DNA of 6,889 nt. It comes from Candidatus Poribacteria bacterium. GTDB lineage: Bacteria; Poribacteria; DTPJ01. A program made the position numbers and the translations under genes. The stretch covers positions 1 to 6,889 of the forward strand of contig DTPJ01000593.1 of assembly GCA_011334435.1 (NCBI GenBank). The letters run 5' to 3'. This document shows positions 1-6,310 of this stretch, one piece after another. The notes below the pieces were generated by a model, which saw only the letters and a program-made list of their open reading frames with translations, made no database searches and had not been told where the DNA came from. Every line of letters starts with the position of its first letter. Position 1 is the stretch's first letter.

Positions 1-326
1 AGAACATTTTTGTCGGGTAGTAAGGTATCGTCATCTAGGAACAGAATCACTTCGCCTTTAGCAACCTGAACACCGAGATTTCTTGCAGCTGGAAGCCCGG
101 CATCATTTCCTAAAACATACTTTAAATTACAGCCAACAGATTTAAAATTTAGACTATATAAACCCACAACGTTTTTTGCAGAGTTCTTCGGAGAGTCATC
201 TACGATGATTACCTCTAATGGCAGGTAATCTTGATTAAGAATTGTTCGCAACAATTCAGCTAACTCTTTCGGTCTATTCCGTGTAGGAACTACTACCGAA
301 ATTTTAGGCAATCTATCTAATATCAT
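1..326 (-). CDS. Family 2 glycosyltransferase, N-terminal part, cut by left edge
   Basis: Only the first 108 codons are in the window; the gene continues past the left edge. The visible part is the nucleotide-binding half of a GT-A-fold GT2 enzyme, which transfers a sugar from a nucleotide or dolichyl-phosphate donor in the cytoplasm or at the membrane face. In order, one sees the first beta strand ISVVVPTRNRP (residues 9-19), the second conserved strand VIIVDDS (39-45), the AARNLGV segment (80-86) and the metal-binding DXD-type motif FLDDDT (96-101). The ATG at 326-324 is the first start after an in-frame stop. No clear ribosome site precedes it, but this ATG overlaps the TGA of a decayed upstream reading frame as ATGA, so the gene was probably once translationally coupled. 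Family is secure. The acceptor, and any C-terminal membrane segments, cannot be seen. Confidence 0.93.
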   Translation of the reverse strand, partial: MILDRLPKISVVVPTRNRPKELAELLRTILNQDYLPLEVIIVDDSPKNSAKNVVGLYSLNFKSVGCNLKYVLGNDAGLPAARNLGVQVAKGEVILFLDDDTLLPDKNV

Positions 327-413
327 CTGGCTACGCTACTTCGAGTTCTTTGAGATTTTCGCCATATCTCCAAGGTTTTTCCTAATGCGCGCGCAGTTTC
401 CTACAATAAACTT
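323..413 (-). pseudogene. Remnant of a GT4 glycosyltransferase C-terminus
   Basis: On the minus strand this gap between two genes encodes a broken GT4 tail. One frame gives KFIVGN near 413-396. A second frame then gives GKTLEIWRKS near 382-353 and runs open to a TGA at 325-323. The intact GT4 gene at 450-1571 ends with NFVRENF, then EKTLESWRKI. The nucleotides match best where both read ACC TTG GAR nnn TGG CGA AAA. Compared with the intact gene, the remnant carries about four extra bases in a GCGCGCGC run, which shifts the frame. Its final TGA overlaps the GT2 ATG as ATGA, the same arrangement as between the two GT4 genes at 3900-3903. The rest of the gene is absent: the intact GT4 gene ends only 36 nt further upstream. 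I infer a deleted or replaced older GT4 gene. The match is short and was judged by eye. Confidence 0.6.
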
Positions 414-449
414 GTCCTGTAGACACAAATTATTATAAATGGTAGTTTA

Positions 450-1571
450 CTAAACTCTATTAAATTCACTAAGTATTTTTCGCCATGATTCCAAGGTTTT
501 CTCATAACTGAAATTCTCCCTAACAAAGTTGTAAGCATTAACACCTACTTTCTCCAAAAGTTCTGGCTTATTTAGAAGTTCAATTATTCGTTCGGCTATA
601 TGCCTTGGATCATTAGACTTCAGCAAAAAACCAGTTTCATTATCTTTAATAACATTTGGGATCGCACCAACTGGGGTGGCAAGAACAGGTGTACCGCAAG
701 CCATTGCCTCTAGAATAATATTTGGTAATCCTTCTGTATATGAAGGTAAGACTAGTAGCTTCATTTTATTTAAATATTGAGGGACATCTCTATGAGGTAT
801 TGGACCTGTTAATGTGACATGTCCTTTTAATTGTTCATTGTTAATTATTTGCATAATCTTAGACGCCAGTTCTCCCTCACCAATTATTATAAAACTGATC
901 GAAGGATTTCGCTTTAACACAAAAGGAATTGCCATTATTAGATTCAGAACTCCTTTTTCTTCGCTCAGTCTCCCAATATATCCCACGACATATAATCTAT
1001 CGCTGACTTTTTTGTTAATCTTAAATCTGGTAAAATCAATAAAATGTTCATGTAAAATTACTATTTTATGCTGATATTTTTCGATATCCATTTCTTTAAT
1101 TAAGTTGCGAGAATAAATAATTATTTTATCGGCAAAACGAAGATTGATATTTATTATGAAGGATGTAAGCTTGTAAAATGGTTCATTTCTGATAGAGTGA
1201 ACTTTCAACGCTATACCTGCAGGCATTAATATAGATTTTTTTCTAATAATTTTAAGTGCTAATATGGGAAAAAAGAATAGCTCTGCACCTACAAAAAACA
1301 CGAATATGTCATCGGTTTTGTGTAATGTAAGAATGATGGAAGAAATTTTTAGTTGCATTAACAGATAATAGATAATCCTACTAAAGATATTTCTATACGG
1401 GTTTTTAATAATAAGAAATACTTTAACATTCTTTCTTCTATCTATTTTCTCAAAGACGGCCCTAGGAGATCTTATGCCCACTACATGTATTTGACTTGTT
1501 GTAACATCGGCTAACACATTCGCTAGTTTCGGTAAATGTCGTCCCCAGAAGCTAATTATACAGATGCTCAA
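450..1571 (-). CDS. GT4-family glycosyltransferase (GT-B fold)
   Basis: A 373-residue retaining glycosyltransferase of normal family length, expected to be cytoplasmic or peripheral to the membrane and to use a nucleotide-sugar donor. The C-terminal donor domain is clear: VGYIGRLSEEKG (197-208), IIIGEGE (228-234), and the EX7E motif with E280 and E288 in EGLPNIILEAMACGTPV, followed by VGAIPNVIKDNETGFLL (301-317). The N-terminal acceptor domain is much less conserved and contains a hydrophobic stretch, FVFFVGAELFFFPILALKII (91-110), likely a core or membrane-contact region. The start must be TTG at 1571-1569, because the first in-frame ATG lies about 70 codons inside the gene and the TTG start places the first beta strand (SICIISF) right at the N-terminus. 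No strong ribosome site is seen. It lies 15 nt after the HprK-like gene and in the same reading frame. It is clearly more distant from the other two GT4 genes than they are from each other. Confidence 0.93.
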   Translation of the reverse strand: MSICIISFWGRHLPKLANVLADVTTSQIHVVGIRSPRAVFEKIDRRKNVKVFLIIKNPYRNIFSRIIYYLLMQLKISSIILTLHKTDDIFVFFVGAELFFFPILALKIIRKKSILMPAGIALKVHSIRNEPFYKLTSFIININLRFADKIIIYSRNLIKEMDIEKYQHKIVILHEHFIDFTRFKINKKVSDRLYVVGYIGRLSEEKGVLNLIMAIPFVLKRNPSISFIIIGEGELASKIMQIINNEQLKGHVTLTGPIPHRDVPQYLNKMKLLVLPSYTEGLPNIILEAMACGTPVLATPVGAIPNVIKDNETGFLLKSNDPRHIAERIIELLNKPELLEKVGVNAYNFVRENFSYEKTLESWRKILSEFNRV

Positions 1572-1586
1572 ATCTGCGATAATATA

Positions 1587-2600
1587 TCACACTTCTAGAT
1601 TGAAAAGTGAAACAATATCTTCTTTGCTTAAATCCATTTTGGAGGGTATGATAACGTTTGTTATTTTATTTCTTTTAAAAGTGTTATATAAAATGTTGTA
1701 TTCGTGGTAAGGCTTTTTTTCAAACCTTTCATTTTTTATTCCAAAAAGATATCTGTATTTATTGTATTCTTTGTAGATAAAATCCCATTCGTAAAGATTG
1801 ACGTGCATTGCCCTTCTTGCGAGTTCCTCTACTTGTACGTCTTCATTAAAATGAATATTGTCAATAAGATTGCTTCTTTCTAGAAAGAAAATTTTAAAAA
1901 TTCTTGTAGGGGATCCTATCCTAGCATTAGGATTTATCTTGTTTAAATTAACGTAAAATACCGGCTTTAAGACTTCTAAACCATATCGAACATATCTATT
2001 CGGAAAATGTTTTCTGAAACATTCAAGGAACCAAAAATATGGATAATATAAAAATTTCTTTGCTCCCAAAACGCGGTTAGCTATCTCTTCATCTTTGAGG
2101 TTATAATCGAATATGTGTATTGTTTTGGGCATTGGGTATGCTTTTTCGCTATCCACGATAAGCCAGTCATCACTTAAATATTCAAAGCCTTCCTTTAATA
2201 AATTCAACACGATGCTTGTTTTTCCTACATTGCCACATCCAGTAAAAACAAAAGCTTTATCATCCTTACATACTCCTCCTGCATGAAGTATGGATTTGTC
2301 TGGCCACCAAAACAATCCTTCGCAATAACTCAATAGAACATTTAAAGGCACACCTTTCTGATATAAGAGAACGTTTTCTCCCTCTCCAAAAGGAATGTAA
2401 AACCCCTGTTTACAACCAGCAGGCTTTGTTGGAAGATCTTCATATATTTCACAACTTCTAACGATAAGATTTGGATTTAAATTCTCTTCAGTTATCGCCC
2501 ACCCATATTCTTTGAAAAATTCTCGATTAGCAATGCCTTCTACGGAAATTACAAAACCATGAATGTTATAAGTTCTAGTGTCTTTCACGCCTTTCAGCAA
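1587..2600 (-). CDS. HPr-kinase-like P-loop protein, substrate unknown
   Basis: A 337-residue protein with the core layout of the HprK/PEP-carboxykinase-like kinase fold. A conserved His lies in LHAGGV (105-110), a Walker A loop is at GCGNVGKT (121-128) just after the strand AFVFT, and an acidic pair in YLSDDW (141-146) likely binds metal. A later strand IFKIFFLER (234-242) fits the same fold. The family uses ATP or pyrophosphate to phosphorylate a hydroxyl group. The Walker loop departs from the GxSGxGKS form typical of true HPr kinases, and I do not see the HPr kinase C-terminal signature, so HPr itself is an unlikely target. Relatives are known in polysaccharide clusters, so a role in glycan modification or control is an inference. 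The first in-frame conventional start is TTG at 2600-2598. The frame stays open 19 codons further upstream, back to an ATA preceded by GAGGAG, so the N-terminus is uncertain. Confidence 0.82.
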   Translation of the reverse strand: MLKGVKDTRTYNIHGFVISVEGIANREFFKEYGWAITEENLNPNLIVRSCEIYEDLPTKPAGCKQGFYIPFGEGENVLLYQKGVPLNVLLSYCEGLFWWPDKSILHAGGVCKDDKAFVFTGCGNVGKTSIVLNLLKEGFEYLSDDWLIVDSEKAYPMPKTIHIFDYNLKDEEIANRVLGAKKFLYYPYFWFLECFRKHFPNRYVRYGLEVLKPVFYVNLNKINPNARIGSPTRIFKIFFLERSNLIDNIHFNEDVQVEELARRAMHVNLYEWDFIYKEYNKYRYLFGIKNERFEKKPYHEYNILYNTFKRNKITNVIIPSKMDLSKEDIVSLFNLEV

Positions 2601-2627
2601 TCCCTTACTTACTATATCTGATAGATT

Positions 2628-2690
2628 TGCGGTGATACGTATAACACGCTCCTCTTATATACTAAGGAATAATTTAGCATTACGAGAAAC
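2628..2690 (-). promoter_or_regulatory. Candidate promoter/initiation block upstream of HprK-like gene
   Basis: The 79-nt gap before the HprK-like gene contains TATATAA (minus strand, 2661-2655), a good match to an archaeal TATA box. A transcript would be expected to start about 25 nt downstream, near 2632, leaving a leader of roughly 30 nt before the TTG. The box sits inside a CTTA-n5-TAAG inverted repeat. Immediately downstream is GAGGAG (2654-2649), a strong Shine-Dalgarno-like string 6 nt before an in-frame ATA. If the TATA box is used, this GAGGAG would not be transcribed, so only one reading can be right. The whole stretch, starting within the last codons of the preceding GT4 gene, resembles 6222-6283. 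Confidence 0.45.
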
Positions 2691-3903
2691 CATAACCTTC
2701 ATAGCATCTATTTTTGAATACTTCTTCGTAGATCTTCTCTAATCTTTCCACTACTTTCTCTATGGTGAAGTTTTCCCTAACAAAGGTTTTACTTTTTAAG
2801 CCCATTTCTTTGGCCATATTATTACTGTTTATTAGATTGAAAATGCTTCTCGTTAACCGCTTTATATTTCCAGCCTCAAACAATAAGCCCGTTTCTCCAT
2901 TTATTATTAAGTCTTCTAGTCCTCCAACTTTCGAGGCTATAACCGGTTTGCCACATGCATAAGCTTCAAGAACAGCCATTGGAAAGGTTTCGTATCTTGA
3001 TGGTAAAACCACAACATCAGAATCAACGTAGGCTTCAAGCTTATCCCGCCCATACAGGGGCCCGGTGAACAGAACATGTTTTGAGATGCTTAGAGCGCTT
3101 GTTAATGATTTGGCTTCTTTTAGGTATCCGTCATCTGGTCCTGCTATCACCAGCAAAGCATCTTTGCAATGCCTATCATTAATTAAGTGTGTATAAGCTT
3201 TAATCAGAAAGTCTATGCCCTTGATTTTATGTATTCTGCCCAAGTATAAGATTACCTTCTTTTCTTCCGGTATACCAAACTTCCTTTTGAAGGCTCCTTT
3301 AGGCGGCAAATTAGCGTATTCCGAAAGGTCTATGCCGTTAGGTATAATGGCAATCTTCTCTTCTGGAACACCCATACTCTTATACTGTTCAGCCTCAAAT
3401 CTGCTAAGAGCAATAACCTTAGAAGCGTCACGCAACAATTTATAACCAAACAAAACATCAAAAAGCCATTTTAAACTTCGTTTAGGTCCAATTCTGGGAA
3501 GCTCTCCATGAGCTTGTACAATATAGGGAATTCTGAATCTTTTTGCATAAAAATAGATTAGTGGACTTGTGTAAAAGCGATATTCATGAATGTGCACTAT
3601 GTCGTATTTCATAAGACTATCTTTGATCTTACTCAACAGATCTTTGGAGAAAAAGAGAGGTATAGGAAGATAAGGTTTATACAAGATGTTTTTACAGTAA
3701 TGAACCTTGACATTGTGAATGTTGCATACTTGCTTTTTTAAGTTAAACATTTTGTCTCGAGAAAGTACATTCGTGGTATACACGGTCACATCGTGTCCTC
3801 TGAGTGCTAATGCCTTTGATATTTCAGATGCAACACGCGAGTTACCGCTTTCGCTGTATGGTGGGTAGAAGGCATAAACAATCTGCAAGATTTTCAATTT
3901 CAT
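2680..3903 (-). CDS. GT4-family glycosyltransferase (GT-B fold), canonical donor site
   Basis: A 407-residue GT4 enzyme with both Rossmann-like halves intact. The N-terminal half shows the strand LKILQIVYAFYPP (3-15) and a glycine-containing loop ESGNSRVASEISKAL (18-32), then DIVHIHEY (101-108) and VQAHGELP (129-136). The donor half shows IPNGIDLSEY (187-196), LYLGRIHKIKG (219-229), AGPDDGYL (254-261) and a complete EX7E motif, E305 and E313 in ETFPMAVLEAYACGKPV, followed by VGGLEDLIINGETGLL (326-341). It should transfer a sugar from a nucleotide donor with retention of configuration; donor and acceptor are unknown. The ATG at 3903-3901 overlaps the stop of the preceding GT4 gene as ATGA, which indicates translational coupling. 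It is a paralogue of that neighbour, about half identical across residues 187-301, so the pair probably arose by tandem duplication and now adds different sugars. Confidence 0.95.
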   Translation of the reverse strand: MKLKILQIVYAFYPPYSESGNSRVASEISKALALRGHDVTVYTTNVLSRDKMFNLKKQVCNIHNVKVHYCKNILYKPYLPIPLFFSKDLLSKIKDSLMKYDIVHIHEYRFYTSPLIYFYAKRFRIPYIVQAHGELPRIGPKRSLKWLFDVLFGYKLLRDASKVIALSRFEAEQYKSMGVPEEKIAIIPNGIDLSEYANLPPKGAFKRKFGIPEEKKVILYLGRIHKIKGIDFLIKAYTHLINDRHCKDALLVIAGPDDGYLKEAKSLTSALSISKHVLFTGPLYGRDKLEAYVDSDVVVLPSRYETFPMAVLEAYACGKPVIASKVGGLEDLIINGETGLLFEAGNIKRLTRSIFNLINSNNMAKEMGLKSKTFVRENFTIEKVVERLEKIYEEVFKNRCYEGYGFS

Positions 3904-5087
3904 CTGCTTTTTAAAGCCTTCAAATAAATCTTTTCATATTCCTCAGCGATATTAGTCCAACTTAGATTTTTGAGCACAAATTCGCGTCCTTTTCTTCCCA
4001 TCTCCGCAGTCACAGAATTTTCATGTAGAACCTTATGCAGTAAATGTGCCATACTTTCAGTATCGCCATATTGCACAGAGAAGCCAAAGCCCATTTCCTC
4101 AGCCACTTTGCCTAAGTAATTTCCTCTTGCTAAGATTACCGTTTTTCCAGTTGCTGCAGCTTCTAATGGTGCAATCAAAGTCACATTAAAGGCCTCTGGA
4201 TGAACAACGACGGTTGAGTCGGCGTAAGCGCATACTTTGTCGAATTCGCTTAGAAAACCGGTAAAAACCACTTTTTCTTCGATTCCCAAGGAGCGGGAAA
4301 GATATCTAGCCTGTTGCAAATATCCATCATCTGGACCTGCGAGGACAAGAGCTGCTTCATCATACTTCAGATTATTTACTAAAAAAGCAAAAGATTTAAT
4401 CAAAAATTCTATTCCTTTTACTTTATTAATTCTACCCAAGTATAAAATTAGTTGGCTATCTTTGACTCCGTATTTTTCCTTAAAAATTCCTTTAGGTGCT
4501 GGCTTAAAATATAAAGAGAGGTTAATGCCATTAGGGATTATTTTTATTTTATTTTGCGGTACTTTAAAGATATGCCTATACTGGTTCTCTTCAAGTTCGC
4601 TTAGGGCTGTGCATATTGTAGCTTGATTTAATGACATTCTTAATATAGAATTATGCAACACGTTGAGATATCTTAAAATAGGGTTTGGGCTCATCTCTTT
4701 TATGTAGCTAGCTAAAGTGCCATGTGCAGTAACTATTAGAGGCGTTTTTTTAAATCTAGAAACTAGTGCAGCCAAGTCGAATTGAAAACTTCTTGCACAA
4801 TGAGCATGGATTATATCGAAATCATTTCTCATAAGATCTAGAAACATTGTGGGTGTTATGTAGTAGCCACCGATATGAAAAAAAACCTTGTACCGCTTAA
4901 CCGGAATACCCTCTATACTTTCCATGGAGGGGAGTTCACTAAGCTTATTCGGACTAGTTGCTTTACATGCATAAACAACAAAATGATAACCTTTGTTCTT
5001 TAGAATCCTCATTACATTCCTTATTACGGTAACCGGACCCCAGGATGATTCTTTAGTATAGACTGGAGTAACTATTGCTATTTTCAC
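3900..5087 (-). CDS. GT4-family glycosyltransferase with atypical EX7E motif
   Basis: With the preferred GTG start at 5087-5085 the protein has 395 residues and begins at its first strand, VKIAIVTPVYT. This start lies 7 nt after GAGAGGG; an ATG 24 nt upstream is also in frame but would overlap the SDR gene and add an unusual eight-residue head. GT4 landmarks are VTAHGTL (119-125), IPNGINLSLY (184-193), LYLGRINKVKG (215-225) and AGPDDGYL (250-257). The donor-site loop is unusual: aligned with the next gene, the first Glu of EX7E is Asn (N301), the second is kept (E309), the usual CGxP is TGKT, and the following GG-(x)n-E-(x)n-GETGLL-type stretch is replaced by ARGNYLGKVAEEMGFGFSV. It is therefore either an enzyme with altered donor use or one of reduced activity. 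The gene starts shortly after the SDR gene and overlaps the next GT4 gene by ATGA. Confidence 0.93.
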   Translation of the reverse strand: MKIAIVTPVYTKESSWGPVTVIRNVMRILKNKGYHFVVYACKATSPNKLSELPSMESIEGIPVKRYKVFFHIGGYYITPTMFLDLMRNDFDIIHAHCARSFQFDLAALVSRFKKTPLIVTAHGTLASYIKEMSPNPILRYLNVLHNSILRMSLNQATICTALSELEENQYRHIFKVPQNKIKIIPNGINLSLYFKPAPKGIFKEKYGVKDSQLILYLGRINKVKGIEFLIKSFAFLVNNLKYDEAALVLAGPDDGYLQQARYLSRSLGIEEKVVFTGFLSEFDKVCAYADSTVVVHPEAFNVTLIAPLEAAATGKTVILARGNYLGKVAEEMGFGFSVQYGDTESMAHLLHKVLHENSVTAEMGRKGREFVLKNLSWTNIAEEYEKIYLKALKSR

Positions 5088-5094
5088 ATAGTAG

Positions 5095-5101
5095 CCCTCT
5101 C
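5095..5101 (-). promoter_or_regulatory. Ribosome binding site setting the GTG start of the GT4 gene
   Basis: GAGAGGG on the minus strand (5101-5095) lies 7 nt before the GTG at 5087 and begins within the stop codon of the SDR gene. It is the clearest Shine-Dalgarno-like site in the window at conventional spacing. It favours the GTG start over the in-frame ATG at 5111, which lies upstream of it. Confidence 0.6.
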
Positions 5102-6210
5102 TACCATCCATGTTCCATTAATAATCTCTCATCAACAAAACCGCTCCTTCTATGAGATGCTATGTACCAACCTATCGTTTTCTTTAAACCATCCTCGATT
5201 GAAAATCGAGGCGTCCATCCCAGCAACCGTTTAGCTCTGCTTATATCTAAGGCCCTGCTTATAACCCCAACAGGCTTAGAAGAATCAAAGATTATTTTCC
5301 TAGGCTTCCAACCCATTATATCAAATATTTTATTTGCGACATCCTTTATTTTGAATCTTTTACCTGTTCCCAAGTTTATCGGCGTTCCATCATGTATTTT
5401 TTCTCCTGCTAATAACATTCCTTCCACAATATCTTCAACATAAGTAAAATCTCTCTCTTGTTCTCCATTTCCCCAAATAACGTATGGATCCATTCTTTCA
5501 AAGGCTTTGTAAATTAACGCTATAATTGCGTGAGTTTCATTCTCTCTAGGACCGTATACTGTTACAAATCTGGTGCTACACCCTTTCAGTCCGTATTGTT
5601 TTATAAATGCTATTAATTGAATTTCGCCCATTAGCTTAGCCCATCCATACTCGATGTCAGCGCTTAGGTAGTCTTCTAGTTTAAATGGATCTGTATCTTC
5701 CTCCTTTAGAAGATAATTCGAATTCATCTTACCTTGCAATTTTGGTGGATAAACGCAGGCGCTACTTGCGAACACGACTTTATCAACTCCTGCTCTGTAA
5801 CTGGCTTCAAAGACGTGATGATCTATAGATAAGTTCGAACAAACATCTGCTGGATGTGTATGGATATATCCCCTTCCTCCATGAGTTGCTGCAAGGTGGA
5901 AAACTATTTCATGTCCTTTGAAAATTTCCGTTAATTTCTTCAGTTTCACATACTCTAAATTCTCTTGTATGAACTTTATCATACTCCAGCTCTCTTTGAG
6001 ATTTTCTAGTTTTCCGCTACTTAGATTATCTATAACTGTTACTTGAGCGCCCAAGCCAACTAGTTTATCTACCAAATGGCTACCTATGAAGCTGGCTCCA
6101 CCTGTTATTAGAACCTTTTTTCCCTCATAGAAGTTGTTAATCATTTTTTCATTCACATTGGGACAGATTATTTTTAGCTCGCCCATATACTTAGCGTTTT
6201 TCCATGCCAA
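5101..6210 (-). CDS. Extended-SDR NAD-dependent nucleotide-sugar epimerase/dehydratase
   Basis: A cytoplasmic extended short-chain dehydrogenase/reductase acting on a nucleotide sugar. The NAD-binding TGGASFIGSH (36-45) follows strand KKVLI; the acidic residue ending strand two is in VIDNLSSG (59-66); HLAATHGGRGYI (105-116) follows. Catalytic residues are S150 in ASSACVY and Y188/K192 in YGWAK. The substrate domain has RFVTVYGPRE (214-223), WGNGEQERDFTYVEDIVEG (246-264) and NLGTGK (279-284). The HGGRGYI and SSACVYPP segments recall GDP-mannose 3,5-epimerase, and Cys152 matches its catalytic Cys position. However, I do not see an equivalent of that enzyme's second catalytic residue, a Lys, so the substrate is left open. 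The start is uncertain: TTG at 6210, ATG at 6186 (codon 9) and ATG at 6144 (codon 23) are all possible, and none has a good ribosome site. ATG 6186 would keep a short pre-Rossmann helix seen in some relatives. The widest frame is given and residues are numbered from it. This gene makes or alters the sugar for the transferases downstream. Confidence 0.93.
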   Translation of the reverse strand: MAWKNAKYMGELKIICPNVNEKMINNFYEGKKVLITGGASFIGSHLVDKLVGLGAQVTVIDNLSSGKLENLKESWSMIKFIQENLEYVKLKKLTEIFKGHEIVFHLAATHGGRGYIHTHPADVCSNLSIDHHVFEASYRAGVDKVVFASSACVYPPKLQGKMNSNYLLKEEDTDPFKLEDYLSADIEYGWAKLMGEIQLIAFIKQYGLKGCSTRFVTVYGPRENETHAIIALIYKAFERMDPYVIWGNGEQERDFTYVEDIVEGMLLAGEKIHDGTPINLGTGKRFKIKDVANKIFDIMGWKPRKIIFDSSKPVGVISRALDISRAKRLLGWTPRFSIEDGLKKTIGWYIASHRRSGFVDERLLMEHGW

Positions 6211-6221
6211 TTAGTGATATA

Positions 6222-6283
6222 GCGTTACTGACATAATACGTCTCTTATGTTTAGTAAGGATAGTATTACACAACGTGAAAATC
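6222..6283 (-). promoter_or_regulatory. Candidate control block upstream of SDR gene, related to 2628-2690
   Basis: The roughly 100-nt gap between the methyltransferase and the SDR gene contains a segment resembling the one before the HprK-like gene. The shared core on the minus strand reads TCCTTA, a short variable part, ATAAGAG, then CGT-R-TTAT. As in the other copy, a CTTA-n-TAAG inverted repeat surrounds an AT-rich centre (CTAAACA here), a weaker TATA match than the other copy's. An ATG at 6234-6232 corresponds to the ATA of the other copy. It opens a seven-codon frame (MSVTLYH) whose TAA directly precedes the TTG at 6210, in the same frame. It may be promoter, leader or an eroded gene start. 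Confidence 0.4.
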
Positions 6284-6310
6284 AATGCGACGTGTATGCA
6301 TTACAAATCG

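Noticed and set aside
327..449. Promoter for the GT2 gene in the AT-rich part of this gap
   Set aside because: The TTTATAAT-like string near 434-441 is more than 100 nt from the GT2 start, at the edge of a gap mostly explained by the GT4 remnant. No conserved element supports a promoter.
4237..4626. Plus-strand open frame of 129 codons opposite a GT4 gene
   Set aside because: It mirrors the conserved donor-domain codons of the real gene. A similar antisense frame lies opposite the paralogue at 3215-3445, as expected for shadows of duplicated sequence.
5087..5111. ATG at 5111 as the start of the atypical GT4 gene
   Set aside because: The only good ribosome site lies downstream of this ATG and 7 nt before the GTG at 5087. 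The GTG start also gives a normal GT4 N-terminus and avoids overlap with the SDR gene.
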